Shown here: positions 19,597-30,700 of the stretch, piece by piece
How the letters are laid out: every line of letters begins with the position of its first letter
Position numbering within the stretch: the stretch's first letter is position 1
DNA from: Bacteroidia bacterium
Lineage (GTDB): Bacteria > Bacteroidota > Bacteroidia > B-17B0 > Aurantibacillaceae
Direction: 5' to 3'
Assembly: GCA_021740825.1 (NCBI GenBank)
Contig: JAIOZA010000006.1
Span: 45,810 to 109,809, forward strand
Length of the DNA stretch: 64,000 nucleotides
Notes under the pieces: generated by a model
The model's database searches: none
Told to the model about the DNA's origin: nothing
The model's input: the letters and a program-made list of their open reading frames with translations, nothing else
Position numbers and translations under genes: made by a program

Positions 19597-22119
19597 TTAA
19601 ACCGGATCAGCATCTATCTGTAAACGATAAATGCTTTTTTTATTATTGAATTGCAAAGTATCTATTTCTTGCTTCAATAAATTACGAACTTGTGTGGGCG
19701 AATATTCTCTATTAATTTTTAATAAAATACGTTTATGATATTGGTCTTTTATTTTCGCTATCAATGGAAATTCTGGGCCTAACATCATGCCGCCAAATAA
19801 TGGTTTTAATTGATTAGCTAATTGTTGAGCTATATCATTTACTACATTTACATCTTTTGAAACAACTGACAATTCAATTACACGAGTAAAAGGTGGGTAA
19901 TGAAATTGTTCGCGTTCATTTATTTGAGATTGATAAAACTGTAAATAATTATCGGCTAAAACATGATTTATAACCGAGTGCTCCGGCTGGTTAGTTTGAA
20001 TATAAACAGTTCCTTTTTTATCCTTGCGCCCTGCTCTGCCACTTACTTGAATAATTAATTGATAGGCTTTTTCGTAAGAACGAAAATCCGGAAAATTTAA
20101 AACACTATCCACATTTAAAACACCAACTACACTTACGTTATCAAAATCCAAACCTTTAGTAACCATTTGTGTACCAACTAAAATATCAATATTGCCTAAT
20201 TCAAATTCATCAATAAGTTGTTTATAAGCATATTTACTTCTGGTTGTATCTAAATCCATGCGAGCCACCTTAGCTGAGGGAAATAGAATTTCTATTTCTT
20301 CTTCAATTTTTTCTGTACCAAAACCTTTATACTTTAAATTATTATTTCCACAAGCACCGCAGCTTGTTGGAGGTTGCATAGCGTAGCCGCAATAATGACA
20401 ACTTAATTTATTTGTTTGTTTATGATAAATCAACGCAACATCGCAGTGGGTACAATGTGGTATCCAATTACAACTGGTACATTCTGTATACGGGGCAAAA
20501 CCACGGCGATTTTGAAACAAAATGACTTGTTCTTTTTTTGCTAATGCTTGAGTAATAGCATCAACTAATTGATGAGAAAAGATAGATTTATTTTGTTGTT
20601 GTTGAGTTTCTTTTTTTAAATCGCACACCACTGTTGATGGTAAACTTGCATTTCCATGCCGCTCAGCTATTCTTACTAATCCAAATTTATTATGCAATGC
20701 ATTATAATAACTTTCAAAAGAAGGTGTAGCTGTTCCTAATAAAACTTTTGCTTTGTGTAAATTAGCTAAATACATGGCTGCATCGCGAGCATGATAACGT
20801 GGCGCAGGATCTTGTTGTTTATAGGAATTATCATGTTCTTCATCAATAATAATTAATCCTAAATTATTAAATGGTAAAAATAAAGCAGAACGTGTTCCTA
20901 AAACAATATTAAAATGTTTAGCATCTTGTTTATGGTCGCCTTCATGTAAAATAGAATTCCAAATTTCAACGCGTTCGTTTTCACTAAATTTTGAGTGATA
21001 AATACCAACTGAATTACCAAATACTGCCCTTATACGACTTATTAATTGAGTGGTTAATGCAATTTCGGGAACAAGGTATAACACTTGTTTTCCTTGAGCA
21101 ATAACTTTATTAATTAATTCAGAATAAATTTCAGTTTTTCCACTTCCTGTTACTCCGTGCAATAAAACTGCTTGTTTAGTTTCAAACTGGTGTTCAATTT
21201 CTTTAACTGCTTTTATTTGAAATGCATTAAGTGTTTTATTGGTCTTTTCTTTATTATCGAATAACAAGCGACTTGTTTCAAGTTCAGTTTCAATTAAAAT
21301 TTCTTTTTTAACTAAACCTTTAATAACAGCTGTATCAAAAGTTTTTAGTAACGTTGCTTTTTTTACTAAACCTAATTGCTTGGCTGTTTCATCAGATTTT
21401 AAAAGATGAAGCACCATCAATAAAAGTTCAGCCTGCTTAAATGCTTTTTTTTCTAAAGTATCCAATACTTCTTTTAATTGCATTTGATCATTCAATAAAG
21501 TTAGATTAACACCAATGTAATCAACCAATTTAGGCTTATACTTATCTTTAATTTCTTCATAAATAACTATAGCACCTTTTTGAATTAACTTATTAATAAA
21601 ACCCTGAACAGTTTTTATAGAAAGCAAAACACTAACATCCTCAAAACTCAAGGAAGAATTTATTTGCAAAGCTTCTAAAACCGTATGTTCTTTTTCTGTA
21701 AAATAATCATAAGGCATTTCATCTAAACTAAAATCTGTATTAATAGTAATGTGTGATGTACTACTTAATTTTAAACCACTAGGTAATGCGGCATTCATCA
21801 CATCACCTGGATTACATAAATAGTAATGCGAAATCCAATCCCATAATTGTAATTGTGCTTTTGTTACAATGGGTTCGTCATCTAATATTGAATCTATATA
21901 TTTTGCTACATAATCTTTTGGAGGATTAGGATGTACATTATAAATAATAGCTGTGTAAAATTTTGTTTTTCCAAACTGAACAATAACTCTTTTTCCAACA
22001 ACTATTTGCTCATTCAATTCTTTTGGCACACGATACGTAAATTTATTAGCCACGGATAGTGGAACAATAACATCAACAAAAAAAGTTGTTTGAGAAGTGT
22101 TATTTGTTGTTTGATCCAA
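19597..22119 (-). CDS. priA: Primosomal protein N' (PriA helicase)
   Basis: LLHGVTGSGKTEIY, IIDEEHDNSYKQQDPAPRYHARD, zinc-binding CTSC..CTHC..CHYC..CGAC, QVSGRAGRK. Confidence 0.97.
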   Translation of the reverse strand: MDQTTNNTSQTTFFVDVIVPLSVANKFTYRVPKELNEQIVVGKRVIVQFGKTKFYTAIIYNVHPNPPKDYVAKYIDSILDDEPIVTKAQLQLWDWISHYYLCNPGDVMNAALPSGLKLSSTSHITINTDFSLDEMPYDYFTEKEHTVLEALQINSSLSFEDVSVLLSIKTVQGFINKLIQKGAIVIYEEIKDKYKPKLVDYIGVNLTLLNDQMQLKEVLDTLEKKAFKQAELLLMVLHLLKSDETAKQLGLVKKATLLKTFDTAVIKGLVKKEILIETELETSRLLFDNKEKTNKTLNAFQIKAVKEIEHQFETKQAVLLHGVTGSGKTEIYSELINKVIAQGKQVLYLVPEIALTTQLISRIRAVFGNSVGIYHSKFSENERVEIWNSILHEGDHKQDAKHFNIVLGTRSALFLPFNNLGLIIIDEEHDNSYKQQDPAPRYHARDAAMYLANLHKAKVLLGTATPSFESYYNALHNKFGLVRIAERHGNASLPSTVVCDLKKETQQQQNKSIFSHQLVDAITQALAKKEQVILFQNRRGFAPYTECTSCNWIPHCTHCDVALIYHKQTNKLSCHYCGYAMQPPTSCGACGNNNLKYKGFGTEKIEEEIEILFPSAKVARMDLDTTRSKYAYKQLIDEFELGNIDILVGTQMVTKGLDFDNVSVVGVLNVDSVLNFPDFRSYEKAYQLIIQVSGRAGRKDKKGTVYIQTNQPEHSVINHVLADNYLQFYQSQINEREQFHYPPFTRVIELSVVSKDVNVVNDIAQQLANQLKPLFGGMMLGPEFPLIAKIKDQYHKRILLKINREYSPTQVRNLLKQEIDTLQFNNKKSIYRLQIDADPV

Positions 22120-22191
22120 TTATATTTAAATTAAGATGATTTTTTATTTAATTGTCAAATTCTCTAATCGCTACATTGACTAATTAACATG

Positions 22192-22938
22192 TTAACTAAT
22201 TAAAGCAGCTAAAAATACACCGGCAATCATCGACATTATTTTAGCTAAATTATACCGATGATTTTCTCCGGTTTCAAACATAATAGCAGTAGAGATATGT
22301 AAAAATATACCAATAACTACTCCGAATGACAATTTTAAAAATCCATCATAATTATTTACACCTATCGAATTTAACACATAGCTAATCAAACAACCCAGAG
22401 GAGCCATTAATGCAAATCCCAACAATAATAATATGGTTTTTAATTTAGATGCCTTATGTTCTAATAATAAAGTAACAAAGGCAATTGCAATTGGTATATT
22501 ATGAATTGTAATTCCAAAAACTAATGATTGTTGAGTTGATAATAATGTGTTTGAGTGCGATACAATAATACCACTTTGGTAGATTGGTAAACCTTCTAAA
22601 AGAGAATGTAAATACAATCCTGTAATCATACCAAATGGTAAATGCTTTTTACATGAATCAGAATGAGCGTGAATATGACCATGTTCAATACCTGCACTAA
22701 AAAATTCAATAACGATTTGAATAAAAAATCCAATTAAAATAAATAATCCAACCAATTTATAATTACTATTTTCATAGCATTCGGGTAATAAATGCGTAAC
22801 AGAAATTGCAAAAAGATACGCTGCACTAAATGCTAACAAAAACCGCAAATTTTTTGCTTGTATTTTAAGAGATAAAAATACTGCGCCTGTAATTAATACA
22901 GGTAATGCTAAATATAAAGTAAGTAATCCTAAATTCAT
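22192..22938 (-). CDS. ZIP family metal transporter
   Basis: Multi-TM; AAYLFAISVTHLLPE, His-rich HGHIHAHSDS loop, GLYLHSLLEGLPI, ITIHNIPIAIAFV. Confidence 0.88.
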   Translation of the reverse strand: MNLGLLTLYLALPVLITGAVFLSLKIQAKNLRFLLAFSAAYLFAISVTHLLPECYENSNYKLVGLFILIGFFIQIVIEFFSAGIEHGHIHAHSDSCKKHLPFGMITGLYLHSLLEGLPIYQSGIIVSHSNTLLSTQQSLVFGITIHNIPIAIAFVTLLLEHKASKLKTILLLLGFALMAPLGCLISYVLNSIGVNNYDGFLKLSFGVVIGIFLHISTAIMFETGENHRYNLAKIMSMIAGVFLAALIS

Positions 22939-23666
22939 TTTTTTTGTAATACTACTATTAATCGTGGAGAAGTATTTTGATTAAATTCTTCTAATTGGTA
23001 ATTCCCAAAAGTATTTATAATTTGTAAATTACAATCATTTGCTAAACTTTCGAAATACGTTTTATCAAATAATTTTACTCGTTCTTCAAAATGAAATGTT
23101 TCTGAGTTATCTTCAAAATCAATATTCTTAATTACTGTATTATTTTCAATTATTTTAGAGATATGAAATGTGATACCATCCATTATTTTAGTGTCGGTTG
23201 CTATCATAGAATTTTTAACATAATCAGCATTTAAAAAATCAAAAACAAATAGTCCATTTGGCTTTAAACTTTTTTTAACGGAATCAAATACATGTAAATC
23301 ATCTTCTCGTTTTTCAAAATAACCAAAACTTGTAAATAAATTAAAAACAACATCAAAGTAATTTGTGCGAAACAATTTACGCATATCATGCTCATAAAAT
23401 TCTAAAGTTTCATTAGCACTTTTATTTGCTTCAAAAATACTTTGCGGAGATAAATCTGTTCCAATAACATCAAGTCCTTTTTTATTTAAATAAATACTAT
23501 GCCTCCCCTTTCCACAGCATAAATCCCAACATTTTGAATTTGAATGTAAGTTCAAAAAAAACGAAATGTTATCGATAAATTTTGAAGCTTCACTATAATC
23601 TCTGTTCTTATACAGAATATGATAATAAGGCGTATCAAACCAAGATGAAAACCATTCTTTTTGCAT
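22935..23666 (-). CDS. Class I SAM-dependent methyltransferase
   Basis: CWDLCCGKGRHSIYLNKKGLDVIGTDLSPQSI; FDVVFNLFTSFGYF. Confidence 0.9.
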   Translation of the reverse strand: MQKEWFSSWFDTPYYHILYKNRDYSEASKFIDNISFFLNLHSNSKCWDLCCGKGRHSIYLNKKGLDVIGTDLSPQSIFEANKSANETLEFYEHDMRKLFRTNYFDVVFNLFTSFGYFEKREDDLHVFDSVKKSLKPNGLFVFDFLNADYVKNSMIATDTKIMDGITFHISKIIENNTVIKNIDFEDNSETFHFEERVKLFDKTYFESLANDCNLQIINTFGNYQLEEFNQNTSPRLIVVLQKK

Positions 23667-23687
23667 AGTTTACAAAGGTATGAAAAC

Positions 23688-23721
23688 AAAAACACCGAAC
23701 TAATAACGTATGGTGTTTTTT
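23688..23721 (-). terminator. Rho-independent terminator of the 23739-25805 gene
   Basis: aaaaacacc ... ggtgtttttt hairpin with T-run on the minus strand immediately past the stop codon. Confidence 0.6.
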
Positions 23722-23738
23722 ATTCAGAAATTAATCTA

Positions 23739-25805
23739 CTATCTAGTCATTACTTTAACATATTGAAAAGGACCATATTTTTTATCATTTTTATAATCAG
23801 CGGCATAAACCGGGCCTTTAACTGCAGATAACTTCACGAATTTTATTTTATTTGCATCTCCACCTTTTGCAGAAACAGCTTCCTTAATTTTAACTACCAT
23901 TTTGTTAGCCCTCGACTTAGCTAACTCTTTATTACTTGAAAAAGCTCGTGTTGGAACTTGAGAAGCACTTGACATAACTTTCACAATAGCATTACATTCT
24001 TTTGTTTTTGTAACAATTACCTCTATCATCAACTCCCACTCTTTTTCTCGATCTATTTCATTTTTATTATAGGCAAAACTGTGTTTGTAATTAAAAGTAA
24101 TTCCACATCCCTCATTTTTCTTAGTACTTGATTTATCGGTATGATTAGCTACATTATCAATTAATTTAATTTTAGTAGAATCAATTAAATTAACAGGCTT
24201 CAAATTAATTTCTTTCTGTATTTGTTGATAAGTTAAATCATTTGATACAAATAAATCCTCCTTATAAAATTCATCGTTATTAACTAGATATGAAAAACTA
24301 TAATTATTATTTGGCGATAAAATAGAAGCAAACGATCCGCTGGATTTTGGTTTATAGCTTCCTACTATTTCTCCGGTTGCTTTATTTGTAACTACAATTA
24401 ATACATCGTCCATTAATTTTCCAGATTCTCCTAGTAAAATAGATCCTTTTACTAACACCATTGCTTTTTGTGAGTCATCAGATAAAGTGATGCTATACAA
24501 ATCTTTTTCGCCAAATCCTCCCGACTGAGCTGAAGAAAAGTAACCTCTTTTGCCGTCAGCAGTGGTAACAAAAAAAACATCATCATCGGTTGTATTAATT
24601 GGGTATCCAATATTTTGAGGCTCACTAAATTTATTATTGGCTTCAATTGTTGAAACAAAAATATCAAAGCCTCCCATTGATTTATGACCCATTGATGCAA
24701 ACAACAAGGTATTTCCATCTGGGTGAATAAACGGTCCATCTTCATCGTATTTAGTATTAATTGTAGGTCCAACATTTATAGATTTACCCCACAATCCATT
24801 TGGCAATTTAGCACAACGATAAATATCTCTACCGCCAAAACCACCTGGACGATCTGATACAAAATACAAAATGGTTTTATCAGAATTTAAGCAGGCATGA
24901 GATTCCCAATATTTGGAGTTAATATCCGAACCAAAATCTTGCAAAGATGTCCATTCATTTCCATCCCAATTACTAAAATAGATGTTGCCATCTTTTTCAG
25001 AGATTCCCTTAAAAATAATTAAAGTTTGATCATCAGATGTTAAGAAAATAGATGCTTCATGACCTGTTGTATTAATGTTTTGAGAAATAGACTTTGGAGC
25101 ACCCCACAATCCACTCGCAGTTTTTTTAGAAACAACTATACTTTCGTTGTATTGCCCTTCTTCTAAAACTTGTCCAAAGATACCGGTATTTGTTCTTTTA
25201 GTATAGATTAGCGTTTTTTCATCGTTACTTAAAACAGGACTATATTCAGAAAAGGAACTATTAATGCTGTCACCTAAATTATCTATTTTTAAAGCCATTG
25301 GAACTTCTAGCAATTCTTTGGCAACATTAGTATGCGATTCATAAAAAGCTAATTCCTCTTTGTTTGTTTTGTCTTTTGCATAATTTTTCTCAAAATAATC
25401 ATATTGAAACCTTGCTTCAGTAAATTTATAATTTATATGCAAGGCCTTGCCATAATAAAGAAATGCTAATGGTGGCGCAGCTTTTTCGTTTACATTATCA
25501 AATTGATATTTTTTTGTAATGTTGCTAATTGATTTTGCTAAATATTTTTCAGCTAGCGATTTATTTTTTGATGAGTTTAAATAACTAAAACCAATATTGA
25601 AATTAATATTAGCAGAGGTTGAATCTATTTTATAGGCTTCCAGAAAATTCTTAATTGCATAATCGTAATTTTCTTCGCACATTAAATAAACCCCTTCCCT
25701 AAAGTAATCAGTGTACTTTCCTGCCGCTAATTGTGCTCTGCAATCATTAATGCAAATAGCTAAGCAAATAATAATTATGTAGTGTGGCTTCATATAATTG
25801 TACAA
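23739..25805 (-). CDS. PorE-like protein: TPR + PD40/WD40-like propeller + degenerate OmpA-like C-terminus
   Basis: TPR-like N-terminus (YDYAIKNFLEAYKIDSTSANINFNIGFSYL); repeated PD40 motifs (YFVSDRPGGFGGRDIYRC, LLFASMGHKSMGGFDIFVS, GYFSSAQSGGFGEKDLYSI); C-terminal NKELAKSRANKMVV resembling OmpA NxxLSxxRA. Confidence 0.82.
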   Translation of the reverse strand: MYNYMKPHYIIIICLAICINDCRAQLAAGKYTDYFREGVYLMCEENYDYAIKNFLEAYKIDSTSANINFNIGFSYLNSSKNKSLAEKYLAKSISNITKKYQFDNVNEKAAPPLAFLYYGKALHINYKFTEARFQYDYFEKNYAKDKTNKEELAFYESHTNVAKELLEVPMALKIDNLGDSINSSFSEYSPVLSNDEKTLIYTKRTNTGIFGQVLEEGQYNESIVVSKKTASGLWGAPKSISQNINTTGHEASIFLTSDDQTLIIFKGISEKDGNIYFSNWDGNEWTSLQDFGSDINSKYWESHACLNSDKTILYFVSDRPGGFGGRDIYRCAKLPNGLWGKSINVGPTINTKYDEDGPFIHPDGNTLLFASMGHKSMGGFDIFVSTIEANNKFSEPQNIGYPINTTDDDVFFVTTADGKRGYFSSAQSGGFGEKDLYSITLSDDSQKAMVLVKGSILLGESGKLMDDVLIVVTNKATGEIVGSYKPKSSGSFASILSPNNNYSFSYLVNNDEFYKEDLFVSNDLTYQQIQKEINLKPVNLIDSTKIKLIDNVANHTDKSSTKKNEGCGITFNYKHSFAYNKNEIDREKEWELMIEVIVTKTKECNAIVKVMSSASQVPTRAFSSNKELAKSRANKMVVKIKEAVSAKGGDANKIKFVKLSAVKGPVYAADYKNDKKYGPFQYVKVMTR

Positions 25806-25850
25806 TACGTAAAAATAACATTATAAAAATATAAATAGCAATTACATCCA

Positions 25851-25878
25851 TAAAAAAATCCCGCCTAAAGCGGGATTT
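25851..25878 (-). terminator. Rho-independent terminator of the E2 acyltransferase gene
   Basis: aaatcccgc-ctaaa-gcgggattt, perfect stem followed by T-run on the minus strand. Confidence 0.85.
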
Positions 25879-25899
25879 TAATAAAAAAGTAAACTTTAA

Positions 25900-27243
25900 T
25901 TATGAAATTCTATTTGTATCCCATTGCTCCATATAATCAGCAACTCTCCTTAAAAAACTTCCTCCCAAAGATCCATCAACAACTCTATGATCATATGATA
26001 AAGATAAAAACATAAAATGTCTTATTGCTATCACATCGCCTTGAGGAGTTTCAATTACTGCAGGTTTCTTTTTAATAGTGCCTACTGCTAAAATTGCAAC
26101 TTGAGGCTGCAAAATTATTGGAGTACCCATCACATTTCCAAAACCACCTACGTTAGTTAAAGTAAATGTTCCACCTTGAATTTCATCTGGCGCTAACTTA
26201 TTTGCACGAGCTCTATTTGCCAAATCATTAACATCTTTAGTTATTCCTACAAGGTTTTTTTGATCTGCATTTTTAATCACTGGAACAATTAAATTACCAG
26301 TTGGCAAAGCAGCAGCCATACCTATATTAATATTTTTACGCTTAATAATTTTTGTCCCACTTTGATCAACAGATACATTAATCATTGGAAAATCCTTAAT
26401 AGCTTTGGCTACACACTCTATAAACAATGGAGTAAATGTAATTTTTTCTCCTTCTCTTTTTTCAAAATCTTTTTTAACCCTATCTCTCCATTGAACTAAA
26501 TTAGTAACGTCGGCCTCAACAAAAGAAGTAACATGCGGCGAAACATGCTTGCTCATTACCATATTATCAGCAATGATTTTTCGCATACGATCCATTTCGA
26601 TAATTTCGTCTCCAGCACCTACAGAAACAGCAGGACGTTGAACTAATACTGTATTATCTGGAACACCAACCATTGATTTAGTTGCTGCTGGTGCAGATAC
26701 GGCAGTAGGATTTTGAACTACTTCTGCAGGAGTACTTTGTTTGTTTCTGTTTGGCAAATAAGCTAAAATATCAGCTTTTGTTACTCTACCATCCTGACCA
26801 GTACCTTTTAGAGCATCTAATTCAGTTAAAGAAATTCCTTCTTCCTTAGCAATACTTTTTACTAAAGGAGAATAAAATTTATCGGAACCTGAAAAATCAA
26901 CATCTACAACTGGTGCAACAATTGCAGGAGCAGAAGATGCAGTAATTGGGGCAGTTTGAGAAGGTGCAGCAATTTGCGGAGCTTCTGCAGCCGAAACATT
27001 TGCATCAGATGAAATAATTGCAATGACAGCACCTACCTGTACAACGTCATTTTCGTTAAATAACTTTTTAATTAGTTTTCCCTCAAATGGTGAGGGAATT
27101 TCTGAGTCAACTTTGTCTGTTGCTATTTCTAAAACAGTTTCATCAATTTTTATTGAATCACCTTCATTTTTAGTCCATTTTATAATGGTTGCTTCTGCAA
27201 CACTTTCACCCATTTTGGGCATTGTTAATTCAAATTGAGCCAT
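25900..27243 (-). CDS. 2-oxo acid dehydrogenase dihydrolipoamide acyltransferase (E2)
   Basis: Lipoyl domain EIATDKVDSEIPSPFEGKL; peripheral subunit-binding domain YSPLVKSIAKEEGISLTELDALKGTGQDGRVTKADI; catalytic LSYDHRVVDGSLGGSFL. Confidence 0.95.
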   Translation of the reverse strand: MAQFELTMPKMGESVAEATIIKWTKNEGDSIKIDETVLEIATDKVDSEIPSPFEGKLIKKLFNENDVVQVGAVIAIISSDANVSAAEAPQIAAPSQTAPITASSAPAIVAPVVDVDFSGSDKFYSPLVKSIAKEEGISLTELDALKGTGQDGRVTKADILAYLPNRNKQSTPAEVVQNPTAVSAPAATKSMVGVPDNTVLVQRPAVSVGAGDEIIEMDRMRKIIADNMVMSKHVSPHVTSFVEADVTNLVQWRDRVKKDFEKREGEKITFTPLFIECVAKAIKDFPMINVSVDQSGTKIIKRKNINIGMAAALPTGNLIVPVIKNADQKNLVGITKDVNDLANRARANKLAPDEIQGGTFTLTNVGGFGNVMGTPIILQPQVAILAVGTIKKKPAVIETPQGDVIAIRHFMFLSLSYDHRVVDGSLGGSFLRRVADYMEQWDTNRIS

Positions 27244-27362
27244 TGTTGGTAAATTAATGTAGAACGCAAAAATAAGGTAATATAGCTATTACACAAATTT
27301 TTATTAGCCAAGAATTTTGCTACTTGCCCTATTTGATGTCATAAATTTACAATTTGAGATTA

Positions 27363-27548
27363 TTAACTCGCTACAACTTCAATAAAACCAACAAAATTTG
27401 ACTTTTTGATAGTTAAAGATTTGGAATAATTGAGGATATTTTGAATTAAAGAGTCAGAAGGCTCAAAGTCGTGAACAAAAGTTGCCTTTTGTTGCTTGTT
27501 TTTAGTGGTTTTTAAAATTGTAGAAACAAGAGTAGAAGTTTTTTGCAT
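27363..27548 (-). CDS. Small (61 aa) hypothetical protein
   Basis: Stand-alone ORF in an intergenic gap with no competing gene; C-terminal IQNILNYSKSLTIKKSNFVGFIEVV. Confidence 0.55.
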   Translation of the reverse strand: MQKTSTLVSTILKTTKNKQQKATFVHDFEPSDSLIQNILNYSKSLTIKKSNFVGFIEVVAS

Positions 27549-27687
27549 AGGCAGTTTTAAAATATAGTTTTATAAAAAACGAAAAGCAAAAAAAATTATT
27601 GTGTAATATTTGACGAATTTTTAAATATAATTGAAAATAACCATAAATAAAGTTTAGTAGCAATTGCATTTGAGCGTATTTTTTATT

Positions 27688-27695
27688 TAATTTTG
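27688..27695 (+). promoter_or_regulatory. Candidate Bacteroidetes -7 element (TAATTTTG) upstream of the alpha-2-macroglobulin gene
   Basis: Matches TAnnTTTG; TTTG at 27669-27672, spacing 15 nt (shorter than usual). Confidence 0.4.
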
Positions 27696-27718
27696 TTTAA
27701 AATTTCCCTTAAAAAGCT

Positions 27719-30700
27719 ATGTCAATAAAATCAATCTTAGCTGTGTTCTTCATCACAGCATTGTCCATTTATGGATTAACTTATTATTCCTCAACGTCTG
27801 CTAAAAATGATTCAGGATATATTAATCCTGCGTTCAAAGAATACATCTCAGCATACACAGCAGGATATGTTTCGGTTGAAAGTAAAATATTAATTGTTTT
27901 GCAAGAAGAAACAACTGCAGAAATTGAAGAGGGAAAAGAAGTGGACAACACCTTGTTTGATTTTAGTCCGAGTATAGATGGGAAATTAATTTGGATTGAC
28001 AAAAAAACCATTGAATTTAAGCCCTCTGCCAACCTAATTGGTAATCAAAGCTATAAAGCGAGCTTTCATTTAGGAAATATTGTAGTGATCAGTGATGATT
28101 TAAAAGAATTTGACTTTGAATTTACTACGATAAAGCAAGCGATGGAAATAGAGATTGATGAATTTAAAACGGATGAAACAAATAATTTAAAAATTGAAGG
28201 AACTTTAAACACTGCTGATTTTGCAGATAATGTGCTAGTTGAAAAAACTACACATGTAAACCAAGGAACCGCTTCATTACAATTAACATGGATTCATGAA
28301 AACTCTACAACTCATCATTTTATTATAAATAATGTGATTAAAGGAAATGGAAATGTAATGATTGCCTACAGCGGAGAACCTATTGGAGCTGCCGAAATAA
28401 ATACTAGAGAAATAAAAATACCTAATTCAAATGAATTTACTTTATTAAACGTAGTAATAAATAATGAACCCGACCAATATGCCACATTACAATTTTCAGA
28501 TAAAGTGGATCCTAATCAAAACTTAGAAGGATTGATTTCAATTACCAATCAAAATGGGGCAGCTACAGTTTCTGAGTATGATTATAGCGAAAATAATAAT
28601 GAAAAGTTGCCTGTTAAAGAATCTAAACTCACTTACTTAATCGAGAATAACTCGATTAAAATATACACAAATGAGCGCCTTGTTGATTCCAGAGAATTAA
28701 TTATTAGCAATGGAGTAAAAAATAGTGATGGAAAACATTTAAAAGAAGCCATTACTTACCCGCTATTTTTTGAAGATTTAAAACCTAGTGTTCGTTTAGT
28801 TGGTAAAGGTGTAATAATGCCAAACTCTAATGGATTAATATTTCCTTTTGAGGCAGTGAATTTAAATGCAGTAGACATAAGCATCACACGTATTTATGAA
28901 AACAATATGTTACAGTTTTTGCAAGTAAATAGTCTTGATGGTAATCAAGAATTAAGGCGCGTAGGAAAATTAATTATTAAAAAGAAAATCGCTTTACAAA
29001 ATAATGGTAATCCAACTCGTAACAAATGGAATAAATACTCTATTGATTTATCGTCTTTAATAAAAGCTGAACCTGGTGCTTTATATAATATTCGTTTAAG
29101 TTTTAATCGCAATTACTCAACCTATAACTGCCAAGGAGATACAAGTTCAAAAGGAGAAACTGATGTTTATGAGGATAATGAATCTAATGATGATGAAAAA
29201 GATTGGGATTATTATAATTCATACGATAATTATTACGATGAAGGTTATTATTATGATTATAGCGAAAGAGAAAACCCTTGCTCAAAAGCATTTTATAGTA
29301 ACAAGTCCGTTAACAGAAATATTTTAGCAACCAATATCGGATTAATTGCCAAGCGCGGCAATAACGGACAAATCAATTTATTTTGTTCAGATTTAATTTC
29401 AACAAAAGCATTGGGGAATGTTGTGATTGAAGCCTTTGACTACCAGCAACAAAAACTCAAACAAGTCATGACTAACGGAGAAGGTATTGCTTTTTTAGAA
29501 ACTAAACAAAAACCCTTTTTACTCATTGCTAAACTTGGGCAAGAACGCACCTATTTAAAATTAGATGATGGTAACTCATTATCATTAAGTTCATTTGAGG
29601 TGGACGGCGATGTGGTTCAAAAAGGCATCAAAGGATTTATTTACGGAGAACGAGGTGTTTGGCGACCAGGAGATAGTTTATTTTTATCTTTTATTTTAGA
29701 AAACAAAACCAAATCCTTTCCAGAAAATTATCCTGCATCATTGGAATTAATTAATCCTCAGGGACAAGTGGTTCAAAAATTAACGCGTACTAAACATGTT
29801 GATGGTTTTTATAATTTCTCTACTAAAACCGAAAATGCTGCACCAACAGGAGTTTACTTAGCAAAGGTAAAAGTTGGCGGAGCTGTGTTTACTAAAAATA
29901 TCCGAATTGAAACAATAATGCCAAATCGTTTAAAAATAAATTTAGATTATAAAAACGATAAAATTTATAGTAGCGATTTAACTTTAAGTAGTAATCTATA
30001 CATTAATTGGTTGCATGGCGCTCCCGGTAGAAATTTAGAAACAAAAATTGATGTATCTCTATCTAAAATTACAACAGAGTTTAAAGGTTACAAAGGATTT
30101 ACTTTTGACAATCCTGCGCAAAATTTTTATTCGGAAACGCAAACTATTTATAGCGGCAGAACAGATGATAACGGAGCAACGTCTGTTAATGCTCAATTAA
30201 GTGATACTAAAGATGCGCCAGGGTTTTTAGCAGCAAACTTTACTATCAGAGCATTTGAAGAAGGTGGTTCATTTAGTACAGACAGATTTACAATTCCCGT
30301 TTCTCCATTCACAAACTATGTGGGACTAAAAGTTCCTGAAACAAAAGATAACGAACAATATTTAGAAACAGATATTGGCCATAATATTCAAATTGTAACG
30401 GTTGATGAATTTGGTAAAGCAACGTCGCGTTCAAACATCGAAGTAAAAGTATATAAATTAGATTGGCGTTGGTGGTGGGATAATTACAATCAAGATTTAT
30501 CATCCTACATTGGAAGCAATTACCACGAACCAATTTACACTGAACAAATCTCGTCATCAAATGGAAAAGCAAATTTCAAGCTACGCGTTAATCGTCCATC
30601 TTGGGGAAGATATTTAGTTTACGTAAAAGATGTTGAAAGTGGGCATGCCTGCGGAAAAGTTGTATTTATTGATTGGCCGAGCTGGGCAGGTAAATCGCCT

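Noticed and set aside
24452-24775. 107-aa minus-strand ORF inside the PorE-like gene
   Set aside because: Alternate frame of a strongly supported CDS; no domain signal.
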